Positions 16,466-22,858 of a stretch of DNA of 23,720 nucleotides are shown piece by piece. The number at the start of each line of letters is the position of its first letter. Within the stretch, counting starts at the first letter, position 1. The position numbers and the translations under genes are program-made. A model generated the notes under the pieces. It was not told the origin of the DNA. It made no database searches and worked only from the letters and a program-made list of their open reading frames with translations. The stretch is from a virus. The stretch covers positions 1 through 23,720 of the IMG/VR virus record IMGVR_UViG_3300005663_000198; one strand, written 5' to 3'.

Positions 16466-16981
16466 TTATTTTTTACTACATTCTTGGTTATTCATATTCA
16501 CTTTCGCTGTTACGAAGCGAATGTTACCCCGTTCGTAGTTGCCATCATTGTCGATCCTATCGACCTGCAATCCTCTTGGATCAACATGTAATTCATTAAT
16601 AACATACTCAACGAACTCAGTCGAGGATTTAAAATTATTCCTGATACCTCGGCCACCATAATTTTTATAGTTATGAACCGCAGGATTATTACATCGACGA
16701 TTCAAATGTCCGAATATCCGGGCAAGACGACCTTCGAGGGTATTAAAGTATACCTTTTGTTTACCTAAATATTCGCTCCGATTTTCCCCCCGATACCTCG
16801 CCGACCGCTGTTTAATTCTTTCCGGATTCTTTCGGTAGTACTTTTCCATATACCGGGACCTACACTCTTTACATTCCGCTTGTAGTCCGTCTTTCGCGGA
16901 CCGGTTTTTACTAAACTCACCTATCGGTAAATCTTTTTCACAGCCGGGACAATACTTTGTTTGTAATGTCGCTAACATCAT
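16466..16981 (-). CDS. HNH homing endonuclease E
   Basis: A 171-aa, compact family member. Its ATG overlaps the TGA of the 759-aa nozzle gene (ATGATG), and it ends 22 bases before the ejection gene. The zinc ribbon is C-P-G-C ... C-K-E-C near residues 11-40. The linker is short. RCNNP, YGGRGI and DRIDNDGNYERGNIRFVT (about 143-160) are all present, so it is probably active. The C-terminus KVNMNNQECSKK belongs to the same subgroup as F and the remnant at 21881-21931. It sits neatly between two virion genes without damaging either. Confidence 0.9.
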   Translation of the reverse strand: MMLATLQTKYCPGCEKDLPIGEFSKNRSAKDGLQAECKECRSRYMEKYYRKNPERIKQRSARYRGENRSEYLGKQKVYFNTLEGRLARIFGHLNRRCNNPAVHNYKNYGGRGIRNNFKSSTEFVEYVINELHVDPRGLQVDRIDNDGNYERGNIRFVTAKVNMNNQECSKK

Positions 16982-19257
16982 CGGAATTTACCCCCGGCCT
17001 TTATATTGCCTATAATTTTGTTCACGCTCCACGTCTCCGCGACAGTACTATTCCATAGCCTCAACCCTAAATACATGGCCCTAAATCGTTTTCGTATCCT
17101 AGATCCTTTTGGACGACCGGGAGCAATAACTGTACCGGTCACACGGTAATCTGTATTCGCCGACAGTTTCTCTAAAATCTCTTCGGCGGTATTTGCGACA
17201 AATATATTATAACTTACATCGTTCGAGTCTGACTGACTTCCGCCAGATGCCCCACCAGCGGTAATGATTTCAAGAGCATTAACAATCCCGTAAAGATCAT
17301 CACCTCGTGCGAGTTTTATTGGCCCCCATGTACAATATGCATTAATCGAACTTGCAGAATCGTCACCTAAAACATCTGATTTATCGCTATCGCTAAAGGT
17401 TCGTATATACCCGTCTTTACTACCTACTAATAGGCCGGAGTAATCCGAATCATTAGCGGCATAATAGAATGCAGAATATACGCCGCACTCAGTGGGGTAG
17501 GATTCCGGAAAAAACCCCCCAGTGGTTAAATCATAAAAATAGTTAGAGCTCGTGCCATCAGACATTAAAGTTATACATATTATAATTCCTGTTCTTACAC
17601 GATCATAAACTAATGTGATACGATGGGTAGCCGGATTTACACCTTCATCGGTAACTAACTTTGGAAGTTTTGCCCGGGAAATATTTTCTGGTACTCCGGG
17701 GACGGTTGTTTTATAGAGGCCGTTTGTACCCCAAAAATATAAATTACCCGCATTATCAATACACCATGATTGTGGGCCATAGATACCTGTCGTAAGATCC
17801 AGTTCATTTAACGAACCTCCAGCCGCGGGATCACCAGCCATATACCATATTTGACTGGCACATCCAATAATCAGGTAGTCATCTTTAAATGGAATAAGTG
17901 CCCTTACAATATCTCCCAGTTCCCCGGCATCTGCATTGCTTCCAGCCACAGCCGTTTGTACATCATTCGAGGCGAAGTTAAAATCGAACAGATGATTCTG
18001 TCGAGACATATACCACTGATTAGGGTGCTCTGGATCGCCGCTCAATACACCCCGCCCACGATACAAGCATCCAATATAGGCTTTGTTCGGCATGGTGCCG
18101 TATGTTGATGTGTCATTGTTGTACGGTGTCCAGTCATACCAATGTGGGTTTGATACTGGGGCCGCTGGTGACGGGAATATCACGTTACCAGCACCGCCCA
18201 CAGTAGATGTGATAGCTGTAGTTACTTCAAATGTGCCCGAGATAACAAAGCCGTACATAGTATCATCATCACCGTTTATAAAATCCACTACCATAACAGC
18301 GGGATCAGAGCCATTCTGATATACTAATTGGCCCTTGGTTGGTTTGGTGGTGAATGTATTGGCATCTACAATCTTGGTGTTTACAAAATCTGCCACTTTG
18401 AGATTCGATCCGTTGATTACAAATACTTTTTGGTAGCCCTCGAATATCATCAGTTGATCGGATGTATCTATGTCGTTAACTGAACCTGCTAATGCTGTCA
18501 TTGAACCGGCCATGTTTTCATACTCCAATAAATCGTTGCCACATGCAACTAGTTTTTTAAATGTTTGTATGTTTGCTTTACTGAGTATATTACCATACAA
18601 CAGATACCCACTTACTGCACCCGTTGCAGCTATAGTACCCGCTAGGCTCAACACTGGGAATGTTAAATTACCGGACTGTCCAGCATTACCCGCTATAGTT
18701 CCCACCAAACCAGTTCTGTAAAAAGACAGGGCACCAGACTGTCCAGCACTACCCGCTATAGTTCCAATGGGCCAATCCACACTGTATGTCTTAAACATAC
18801 CGTCAAATCCAACATAGTCTGTCCAGCTACCAGAATACTCGGCAACGTTACCATTAGGATACCCGGCCACAGAGCTAACAAGCCAATTGATGTCCCCAGT
18901 GTTGGCGTCCGGAGCTTTTAATACCAGAGCATAAACTGAGGAACCCACTATATTATATGTGGCGGCAAAAGTAACTGTATAATACTCACCGTTGGTATTC
19001 GTAGTTACGCCATTCAGTGACACAGTAGCAGTAGCCAATACATTTGTTAGATCGGGTTTCGGTGGTGAATCTCCAGTTACACCAGTCAGTTGGAAAATAC
19101 AGTCACCGGGTGAGTCTCCGGCACCTCTGTACAACAGCAACTCAATACTATCAATTGTATAACTCTGTGCCGCAGTAAACGTTTGTGCGAGATACACTAC
19201 CCCCCTTGGAGTAAATGCGTGCGTTTTAGCTGCAATATAATTATCTTGTAATGCCAT
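16978..19257 (-). CDS. 759-aa tail nozzle-like protein with N-terminal sandwich and GTIAG repeats
   Basis: Probable virion tail protein. Residues 1-155 look like a beta-sandwich (choice-of-anchor or carbohydrate-binding type: LAQTFTAAQSYTIDSIEL). Residues about 160-230 contain three GTIAG...G repeats of 20-27 residues, stalk-like. The rest reads like a podoviral tail-tube/nozzle beta-propeller: KKLVACGNDLLEYEN, DQLMIFEGYQKVFVING, then YLIIGCASQIWYMAGDP and NLYFWGTNGLY. The C-terminus is basic. The ATG follows the previous stop as TGATATG, and the TGA overlaps HNH E. The N-terminus differs from the usual nozzle start, which is instead seen in the broken gene at 21878, suggesting domain exchange. 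Confidence 0.72.
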   Translation of the reverse strand: MALQDNYIAAKTHAFTPRGVVYLAQTFTAAQSYTIDSIELLLYRGAGDSPGDCIFQLTGVTGDSPPKPDLTNVLATATVSLNGVTTNTNGEYYTVTFAATYNIVGSSVYALVLKAPDANTGDINWLVSSVAGYPNGNVAEYSGSWTDYVGFDGMFKTYSVDWPIGTIAGSAGQSGALSFYRTGLVGTIAGNAGQSGNLTFPVLSLAGTIAATGAVSGYLLYGNILSKANIQTFKKLVACGNDLLEYENMAGSMTALAGSVNDIDTSDQLMIFEGYQKVFVINGSNLKVADFVNTKIVDANTFTTKPTKGQLVYQNGSDPAVMVVDFINGDDDTMYGFVISGTFEVTTAITSTVGGAGNVIFPSPAAPVSNPHWYDWTPYNNDTSTYGTMPNKAYIGCLYRGRGVLSGDPEHPNQWYMSRQNHLFDFNFASNDVQTAVAGSNADAGELGDIVRALIPFKDDYLIIGCASQIWYMAGDPAAGGSLNELDLTTGIYGPQSWCIDNAGNLYFWGTNGLYKTTVPGVPENISRAKLPKLVTDEGVNPATHRITLVYDRVRTGIIICITLMSDGTSSNYFYDLTTGGFFPESYPTECGVYSAFYYAANDSDYSGLLVGSKDGYIRTFSDSDKSDVLGDDSASSINAYCTWGPIKLARGDDLYGIVNALEIITAGGASGGSQSDSNDVSYNIFVANTAEEILEKLSANTDYRVTGTVIAPGRPKGSRIRKRFRAMYLGLRLWNSTVAETWSVNKIIGNIKAGGKFR
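18590..18770 (-). repeat. In-frame GTIAG repeat units in the 759-aa gene
   Basis: Three protein repeats beginning GTIAG or GTIAA. The first two are still nearly identical in DNA (CTGTCCAGCA[TC]TACCCG near 18676 and 18735, plus strand), so they duplicated recently. Such units can expand or shrink and would change stalk length. Confidence 0.7.
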
Positions 19258-19258
19258 A

Positions 19259-19651
19259 TCAGTCCAGTGTTATAACTATAGCACCCGCTGCAAACTCTGG
19301 TGTGTCACCACTCCCTACTGCTTTACTGGAATCCAGTACCCCGGATGCGAGTAAATTACCGGCACTAGCGGCATCAAAAATAGCAAAGTAGTCCACCGTT
19401 CCCCAGCTACCACTTGCCTGTGGAAACGTAATTGCATTGGCGTTGTCAATACTGCCAGATGCAGCAGCGTTCCAATCGCCACCGGCGGTAGAAACTCTGG
19501 CATAATTGTTCCCACTCACCTCTGATCCACCAGCACCAGTGTCAAGCGGATCACCAACGAACAATGCCAGATATGCAGTCGGCATAGTGAAGGCGGTTTT
19601 ACCCACTATTTCATCCAGCAATTTTAATTCAAGGTAGTTACTAAAAGACAA
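19259..19651 (-). CDS. 130-aa phage structural protein (gp80-like family)
   Basis: It matches a common small phage protein whose members read SFSNYLE-x-LLD near the start, ITFP-A-G-WGTV-FAIFDA--GNLLA-G in the middle and TPSFAAG-I-ITLD at the end. They are usually placed with tail or fibre genes. Here the phrases WGTVDYFAIFDAASAGNLLA and FAAGAIVITLD are clear. The start is TTG at 19651, supported by AAAGGAG 8 bases upstream. The gene lies just before, and is coupled to, the 759-aa nozzle protein (TGATATG). Exact role unknown; probably a minor virion or tail protein. Confidence 0.75.
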   Translation of the reverse strand: MSFSNYLELKLLDEIVGKTAFTMPTAYLALFVGDPLDTGAGGSEVSGNNYARVSTAGGDWNAAASGSIDNANAITFPQASGSWGTVDYFAIFDAASAGNLLASGVLDSSKAVGSGDTPEFAAGAIVITLD

Positions 19652-19683
19652 GATAAGTCTCCTTTCTATTTTAATTATTTTAA

Positions 19684-20072
19684 TTATTTCAAATATTTTA
19701 TAACTTCGTGTAAAATATCCACACCCAATTCGTCCACCCGCAAATCCCCCAGAGCAATATTACAAGCAGTACACAACAGGCCACGAACTTTTCCCGTCAC
19801 ATGATTATGGTCCACGCATAATCTTTTCCCAACTCTAATTGGTGTCTGTCACAAATGGCACATTTACCTTTTTGTTTACTGAACATTTTATTATAATCGT
19901 CTAAAGTAATGCCATACTTTTTCTTGAGGTTCCATTCTGCCCCGTAGTGGGGACGTTTTTCGTTAAACCTCTTGCGTGACTCTAGGTGTTTAAGCCTGCC
20001 TTTTTCTGTTTTCTTATATTTTTTTGAAGCTACCCCATTAAGTAGCCTTTTTTCAACAGGGTCCGGGGACAT
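19684..20072 (-). pseudogene. Recombination endonuclease VII-like HNH nuclease needing -1 frameshift
   Basis: The frame from ATG 20072 (AGGAGG upstream) encodes a basic N-terminus and the KKKYGITLDDYNKMFSKQKGKCAIC start of an endonuclease VII domain, but ends at 19797 (91 aa). The -1 frame continues it exactly: LCVDHNHVTGKVRGLLCTAC, then N-I-A-L-G, ending at 19684. The domain is complete only across the shift, with the zinc cysteines C-x2-C ... C-x2-C and the DHNH catalytic core. The switch point is G GGA AAA (19830-19824), a perfectly phased X XXY YYZ slippery heptamer. This is either a one-base deletion (decay) or programmed frameshifting. Length if fused is about 128 aa. Confidence 0.8.
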
Positions 20073-20083
20073 ATCTCTACCTC

Positions 20084-20461
20084 CTATGTTTCATAATAAA
20101 GTGTTCCTTTTGCAACGGCGACCAATCGCCGTATTGTAATCATATTATTTAGCCCAGACCAGACCCAATCTGTTCCCTCGATCCCCGGGGGGTCATCGAC
20201 ACCGGGGGGGCCTTGTCCATTTCCCCCATCGACTGGGTTCCATGAGGGAATCGGCGGATAGAAAACTATAGTTGCAAAATACCATTCGTCTCCCTCTGTG
20301 ACCCCGTCATCATTAACAGAATCTATACGCCAGAAATACAAAATATTATAATCCAGAGCGGGCATATCGAAAGATTCTTCTGTTAGGCCGCCCGCAACCT
20401 GAGTTAGGTTCCCAGATTGAGTGCCAAAATAAAGATTAAAAGTAACTGAGATATTACACCG
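20084..20461 (-). pseudogene. Third piece of split virion gene (FN3 second half)
   Basis: The frame is open from 20461; the first ATG is only at 20365 and lacks a good ribosome-binding site. From the start it reads the second half of a fibronectin type III-like domain: VTFNLYFGTQSGNLTQ, then YFWRIDSVNDDGVTEGDEWY. The first half (NLSWQAG) is the end of the piece at 21138. It then has a Gly/Pro linker and ends RRLVAVAKGTLYYET, similar to KKLVACGNDLLEYEN where the propeller of the 759-aa protein begins. So this piece may once have been fused to a nozzle propeller. Its stop TAG overlaps the AGGAGG of the next gene. Confidence 0.7.
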
Positions 20462-21134
20462 TCACTTTCTTTGAACATCTTCGATTATTAGTATTTACAC
20501 TAGCCGTTGCGAAACGGATATTCCCCGGTTCATAATGGCCGTCGTTATTGATCCTATCAACCTGTAACCCCCGAATCTGGTCGATATGGGTTACACCAAG
20601 ATCGACCATCACATAATTAATAAACGCCTCGGGGCTTTGAAACTTATTTTGGATACCCCGGCCACCGTAGTATTTATAACTCGTGGCTTTAAGGTTGTTA
20701 CACCTCTGATCCATATTGTGGAATGTCCGGCGTAAGTGGCCCTTGAGGGTGTTGCAGTATTTTTTCACCCCTCGACGCATCACTTCACGGCCTTTTTCTG
20801 TGGTCGCATATTTTTTATTCTGGGACAAAATCTTATCCCGGTTGTTCCCATAATGTTTTTTATGTGCTAGACGTTGTATCTCCCGACCCCGATCTGTTTT
20901 CTGGTAGTCACTTCGATGTTTTTGACCATGTTCTGTTTCACGATATTCTTTTTGGCTCCGTCGAATTTTTTCCCTGTTATCTGCACGATATTTTTTGCCC
21001 CGGCGACTTTCACATTTTCTGCATCGACAAGCTAGCCCGTCCTTTTTCGAACGGTCTTTATTGAACTCACCTGTCGGCAAATCCTTTTCACACCCGGTGC
21101 AATGTTTAGTTTTTATTTCAGTCATTGTTATCAT
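20454..21134 (-). CDS. HNH homing endonuclease F, inserted in a virion gene
   Basis: A 226-aa family member with a zinc ribbon (CTGCEKDLP ... C-R-K-C), a long Lys/Arg linker with repeated TEKGRE/TDRGRE blocks, RCNN, YYGGRGI and DRINNDGHYEPGNIRFAT. The tail is NNRRCSKKVTV. It looks complete. The gene begins 4 bases after the in-frame stop that ends NLSWQAG in the upstream piece, and its last codons overlap the resumption of the same FN3 domain. Thus the whole insertion is little more than the nuclease ORF, with no room for a group I intron. An alternative ATG three codons downstream (21125) is equally usable. Confidence 0.92.
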   Translation of the reverse strand: MITMTEIKTKHCTGCEKDLPTGEFNKDRSKKDGLACRCRKCESRRGKKYRADNREKIRRSQKEYRETEHGQKHRSDYQKTDRGREIQRLAHKKHYGNNRDKILSQNKKYATTEKGREVMRRGVKKYCNTLKGHLRRTFHNMDQRCNNLKATSYKYYGGRGIQNKFQSPEAFINYVMVDLGVTHIDQIRGLQVDRINNDGHYEPGNIRFATASVNTNNRRCSKKVTV

Positions 21135-21137
21135 TCT

Positions 21138-21530
21138 TTACCCTGCCTGCCAACTTAAATTGCCGTAACCTAATATTATATCTACCGCTTGATGAGAGGG
21201 TGTTGGACTTGTAGCCTTTGCTGGTCCACTGGGTGCATTTGTAATTACTACTGTCCCAGTACCGCCGTAATCCCCATCTGTAAATGAGGTTACCCATATA
21301 CCCGAAACTACTTTTTCAAATATCGTATAGGGACCGGTTCCCCCGGACCACGCTTCAATTATAATAAGAGTCTCCGTCGAGGAACTCCAATGAGGCCGCC
21401 ACAGAATACCGGGGAGTGGGTCTACCGCAGTATGTTTATAGTAGTCTGGATTAACCCCATCGGGAATTACTTCCAACTCGAAAGCTCCTGAGGCCGAAAC
21501 AACCCCCACGCCATCAATATCCTTCTGAAC
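21138..21530 (-). pseudogene. Second piece of split virion gene (middle and FN3 first half)
   Basis: The frame is open from about 21574. The only usable start is GTG at 21509, so it lacks a normal beginning. The sequence has GVVSASGAFELEVIPDGVNP, a beta-rich middle, GTVVITNAPSGPA, and the first strands of a fibronectin III-like domain (PTPSHQAVDIILGYGNLSW). It stops at TAA 21138 next to HNH F. The upstream end at GTTCA (21526-21530) matches GTTCA at the end of the first piece. Joining the two gives SAVQKDIDGVGVVSAS in one frame. No other stops or frameshifts are seen inside, so decay is recent or the piece is still translated. Confidence 0.7.
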
Positions 21531-21555
21531 ATTTATAGTAGCAATAACCGCGATA

Positions 21556-21624
21556 CTACACCCCCGCCAGTATTAATTTCTGTCTACATTCGCCGCAATA
21601 TTTAGTTTTAGTCTTTATTATCAT
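21556..21624 (-). pseudogene. Decayed HNH endonuclease N-terminus
   Basis: A 22-codon frame beginning MIIKTKTKYCGECRQKL, which matches the first zinc-knuckle of the HNH family (compare KTKHCTGCEKDL in F), and then running into unrelated sequence and a stop. It lies inside the 123-bp stretch bounded by GTTCA direct repeats (21526-21530 and 21649-21653) that interrupts the virion gene. The rest of the nuclease has been deleted. Confidence 0.75.
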
Positions 21625-21644
21625 AGATTTATTTTCCGACGTTA

Positions 21645-21878
21645 TCATTGAACTGCTGAGACAGAACACATTGCGACGACTGGTTGCTCAATATCTCCAA
21701 TTTGAGTTCCGGCACCCCACTTAATCAACGCGGGGCGTTGCCCACCACGAATACGTTCATCTGATACATCAAACGGGCGTACATTATTCATGCCCGGCGA
21801 AGTGAGCTCCGGCTGTTCATCTGGCAAACGACTACGATTCACACCGCCCACTGGAAACAAAAGCCTAAGATTAGCCAT
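21645..21878 (-). CDS. First piece of split tail/nozzle-type gene
   Basis: 77 aa from the ATG at 21878 (MANLRLLFPVGG), chosen because GAGGT lies 7 bases upstream; an ATG at 21905 belongs to an HNH remnant. The sequence PDEQPELTSPGMNNVRPFDV followed by RIRGGQRP is typical of the N-terminus of podoviral tail-tube/nozzle or related structural proteins (x-P-x-N-V-R-x-x-D ... R-G-G-x-R). It stops at TGA 21645 just after SAVQ, where the HNH remnant begins. Reconstituted with the next two pieces the protein would be about 329 aa before the point where a propeller would follow. As it stands it is probably a non-functional fragment unless bypassed. Confidence 0.75.
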   Translation of the reverse strand: MANLRLLFPVGGVNRSRLPDEQPELTSPGMNNVRPFDVSDERIRGGQRPALIKWGAGTQIGDIEQPVVAMCSVSAVQ

Positions 21879-21880
21879 CT

Positions 21881-21931
21881 TTATACCTCTACTTTCTTTG
21901 AGCATCTTCTGTTATTTAGATTCACTTTCTT
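21881..21931 (-). pseudogene. Decayed HNH endonuclease C-terminus
   Basis: The frame reads KKVNLNNRRCSKKVEV then TAA, almost the C-terminal tail of HNH F (VNTNNRRCSKKVTV) and E. Together with the N-terminal remnant at 22132-22227 it brackets a 54-aa ORF, as if the middle of an HNH gene had been replaced. It also supplies the ribosome-binding site GAGGT of the tail gene at 21878. Confidence 0.75.
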
Positions 21932-21948
21932 TAAATAGTACAGGGGGG

Positions 21949-22113
21949 CTACGATTTCAATTTCTTCCCACAAGCATAGCAGACGCCCTCTTCCTCGGCG
22001 TTGTCCTTTTTTTCTCTAAGTCTTTGATCGGCCTGTCTTTGTAGTTCGTCTGATTCTTGCCGTCTGTGTTCTGCTTGTATTCTTTTTACACCTTCTGTAC
22101 ACCATGTTCCCAT
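21949..22113 (-). CDS. 54-aa small zinc-type peptide, hypothetical
   Basis: ATG at 22113 with AAAGGAG about 10 bases upstream. The product has Cys near the N-terminus (MGTWCTEG), a charged helix rich in Arg, Gln and Glu, and ends CYACGKKLKS (C-x2-C). It is probably a metal-binding or DNA-associated small protein of unknown role. It lies between the N-terminal and C-terminal remnants of an HNH gene on the same strand. Confidence 0.55.
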   Translation of the reverse strand: MGTWCTEGVKRIQAEHRRQESDELQRQADQRLREKKDNAEEEGVCYACGKKLKS

Positions 22114-22131
22114 CTCTACTCATCTCCTTTC

Positions 22132-22227
22132 TCACACACCGGCTTTGGTCGCCGGGTCTTTATGGAACTCATCCAATGGGAGATCCTTCTCACACCCACC
22201 ACAATATTTAATTGTCTCTGTTAATAA
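22132..22227 (-). pseudogene. Decayed HNH endonuclease N-terminus (second)
   Basis: The frame reads TETIKYCGGCEKDLPLDEF then HKDPATKAGV and a TGA. It is very close to the start of HNH D (TETTKYCGGCQRDLPL), but it has no start codon and is truncated where the family has KDGL. It directly follows the stop of the lysine-rich gene at 22235. Confidence 0.78.
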
Positions 22228-22234
22228 TACCCTA

Positions 22235-22504
22235 TTAATACCCGAACACTTTCCTCAAGCGCTTCTTTGTTTTTTGTAATAGAGTTAGTTTTTTCTTCTT
22301 CTTCTTTTTCTTAACCACAGTTTTCGGTTTCTTTACAGTTAGGTCTTTTACATCCTTAACTTTTCCCCCGGCCAGACTGTGTTTTTGAAACCCCCTCACA
22401 AATTCCTTATGATATTCCTTCTGTCGTTGAATGGTTCGGTCTCGCTCCTTTTTCGACGGTATGTGTTTTTTAAGCACATATTTTTTGGACACTCGCTTTT
22501 GCAT
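22235..22504 (-). CDS. Lysine-rich basic protein, paralog 2
   Basis: 89 aa, about one third Lys or Arg, with an eight-lysine run (about 65-72). It starts MQKR and ends TLLQKTKKRLRKVFGY, the same ends as the protein encoded just upstream (22830-22570), so the two are tandem duplicates with divergent middles. The high positive charge suggests nucleic-acid binding or packing against DNA in the virion. AGGGACAGAG lies before the ATG. No known family recognised. Confidence 0.75.
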   Translation of the reverse strand: MQKRVSKKYVLKKHIPSKKERDRTIQRQKEYHKEFVRGFQKHSLAGGKVKDVKDLTVKKPKTVVKKKKKKKKLTLLQKTKKRLRKVFGY

Positions 22505-22534
22505 TATCTCTGTCCCTGTTTATGTTGGGTATTG

Positions 22535-22570
22535 TTATTTTCCTTGCTCACGTTTTTTAGTCTTAGTCAT
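22535..22570 (-). CDS. Possible 11-aa coupled peptide
   Basis: MTKTKKREQGK; the ATG overlaps the stop of the 86-aa basic protein (TAATG), with GGAAAGGG just upstream. It is too short to confirm. It could be a reinitiation-coupled peptide or a relic of a further basic gene. Confidence 0.2.
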   Translation of the reverse strand: MTKTKKREQGK

Positions 22571-22830
22571 TAGTACCCTTTCCTTCCAAATACTTTCCTC
22601 AATCGTTTCCTCGTTTTTTGAAATAAAGTCGGCTTCTTCTTCATCTTGACCGGAACCATCGGTTTCTTTTTAGTTGTGGTCATGCTTTTGACCGCTGCTA
22701 TTTTAGCTGCTTTCTTTTTCACCGCTCTAGCTTGGGCCTCTTTTTCCCCAGCGTTAATCATGTCTTGGATCGCCTGTGGTTGTTTTTTAAGGGCCCTTGT
22801 ATATTCGTAATATGGCTGTCGCTTCTGCAT
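22570..22830 (-). CDS. Lysine-rich basic protein, paralog 1
   Basis: 86 aa from the ATG at 22830 (MQKRQPYYEYTRALKK), preceded by GGAGAG 9 bases upstream; longer frames reach into HNH G and are rejected. The middle is Ala/Lys-rich, and the C-terminus KKPTLFQKTRKRLRKVFGRKGY matches its tandem paralog. Likely DNA-binding, perhaps a virion or condensation protein, inferred from charge and neighbours only. Confidence 0.75.
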   Translation of the reverse strand: MQKRQPYYEYTRALKKQPQAIQDMINAGEKEAQARAVKKKAAKIAAVKSMTTTKKKPMVPVKMKKKPTLFQKTRKRLRKVFGRKGY

Positions 22831-22858
22831 TATGTCTTCTCTCCGTTTACGTCGATTG

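Noticed and set aside
20454-21142. HNH F as the ORF of a group I intron
   Set aside because: Fewer than about 30 bases flank the ORF inside the interruption, too few for an intron core.
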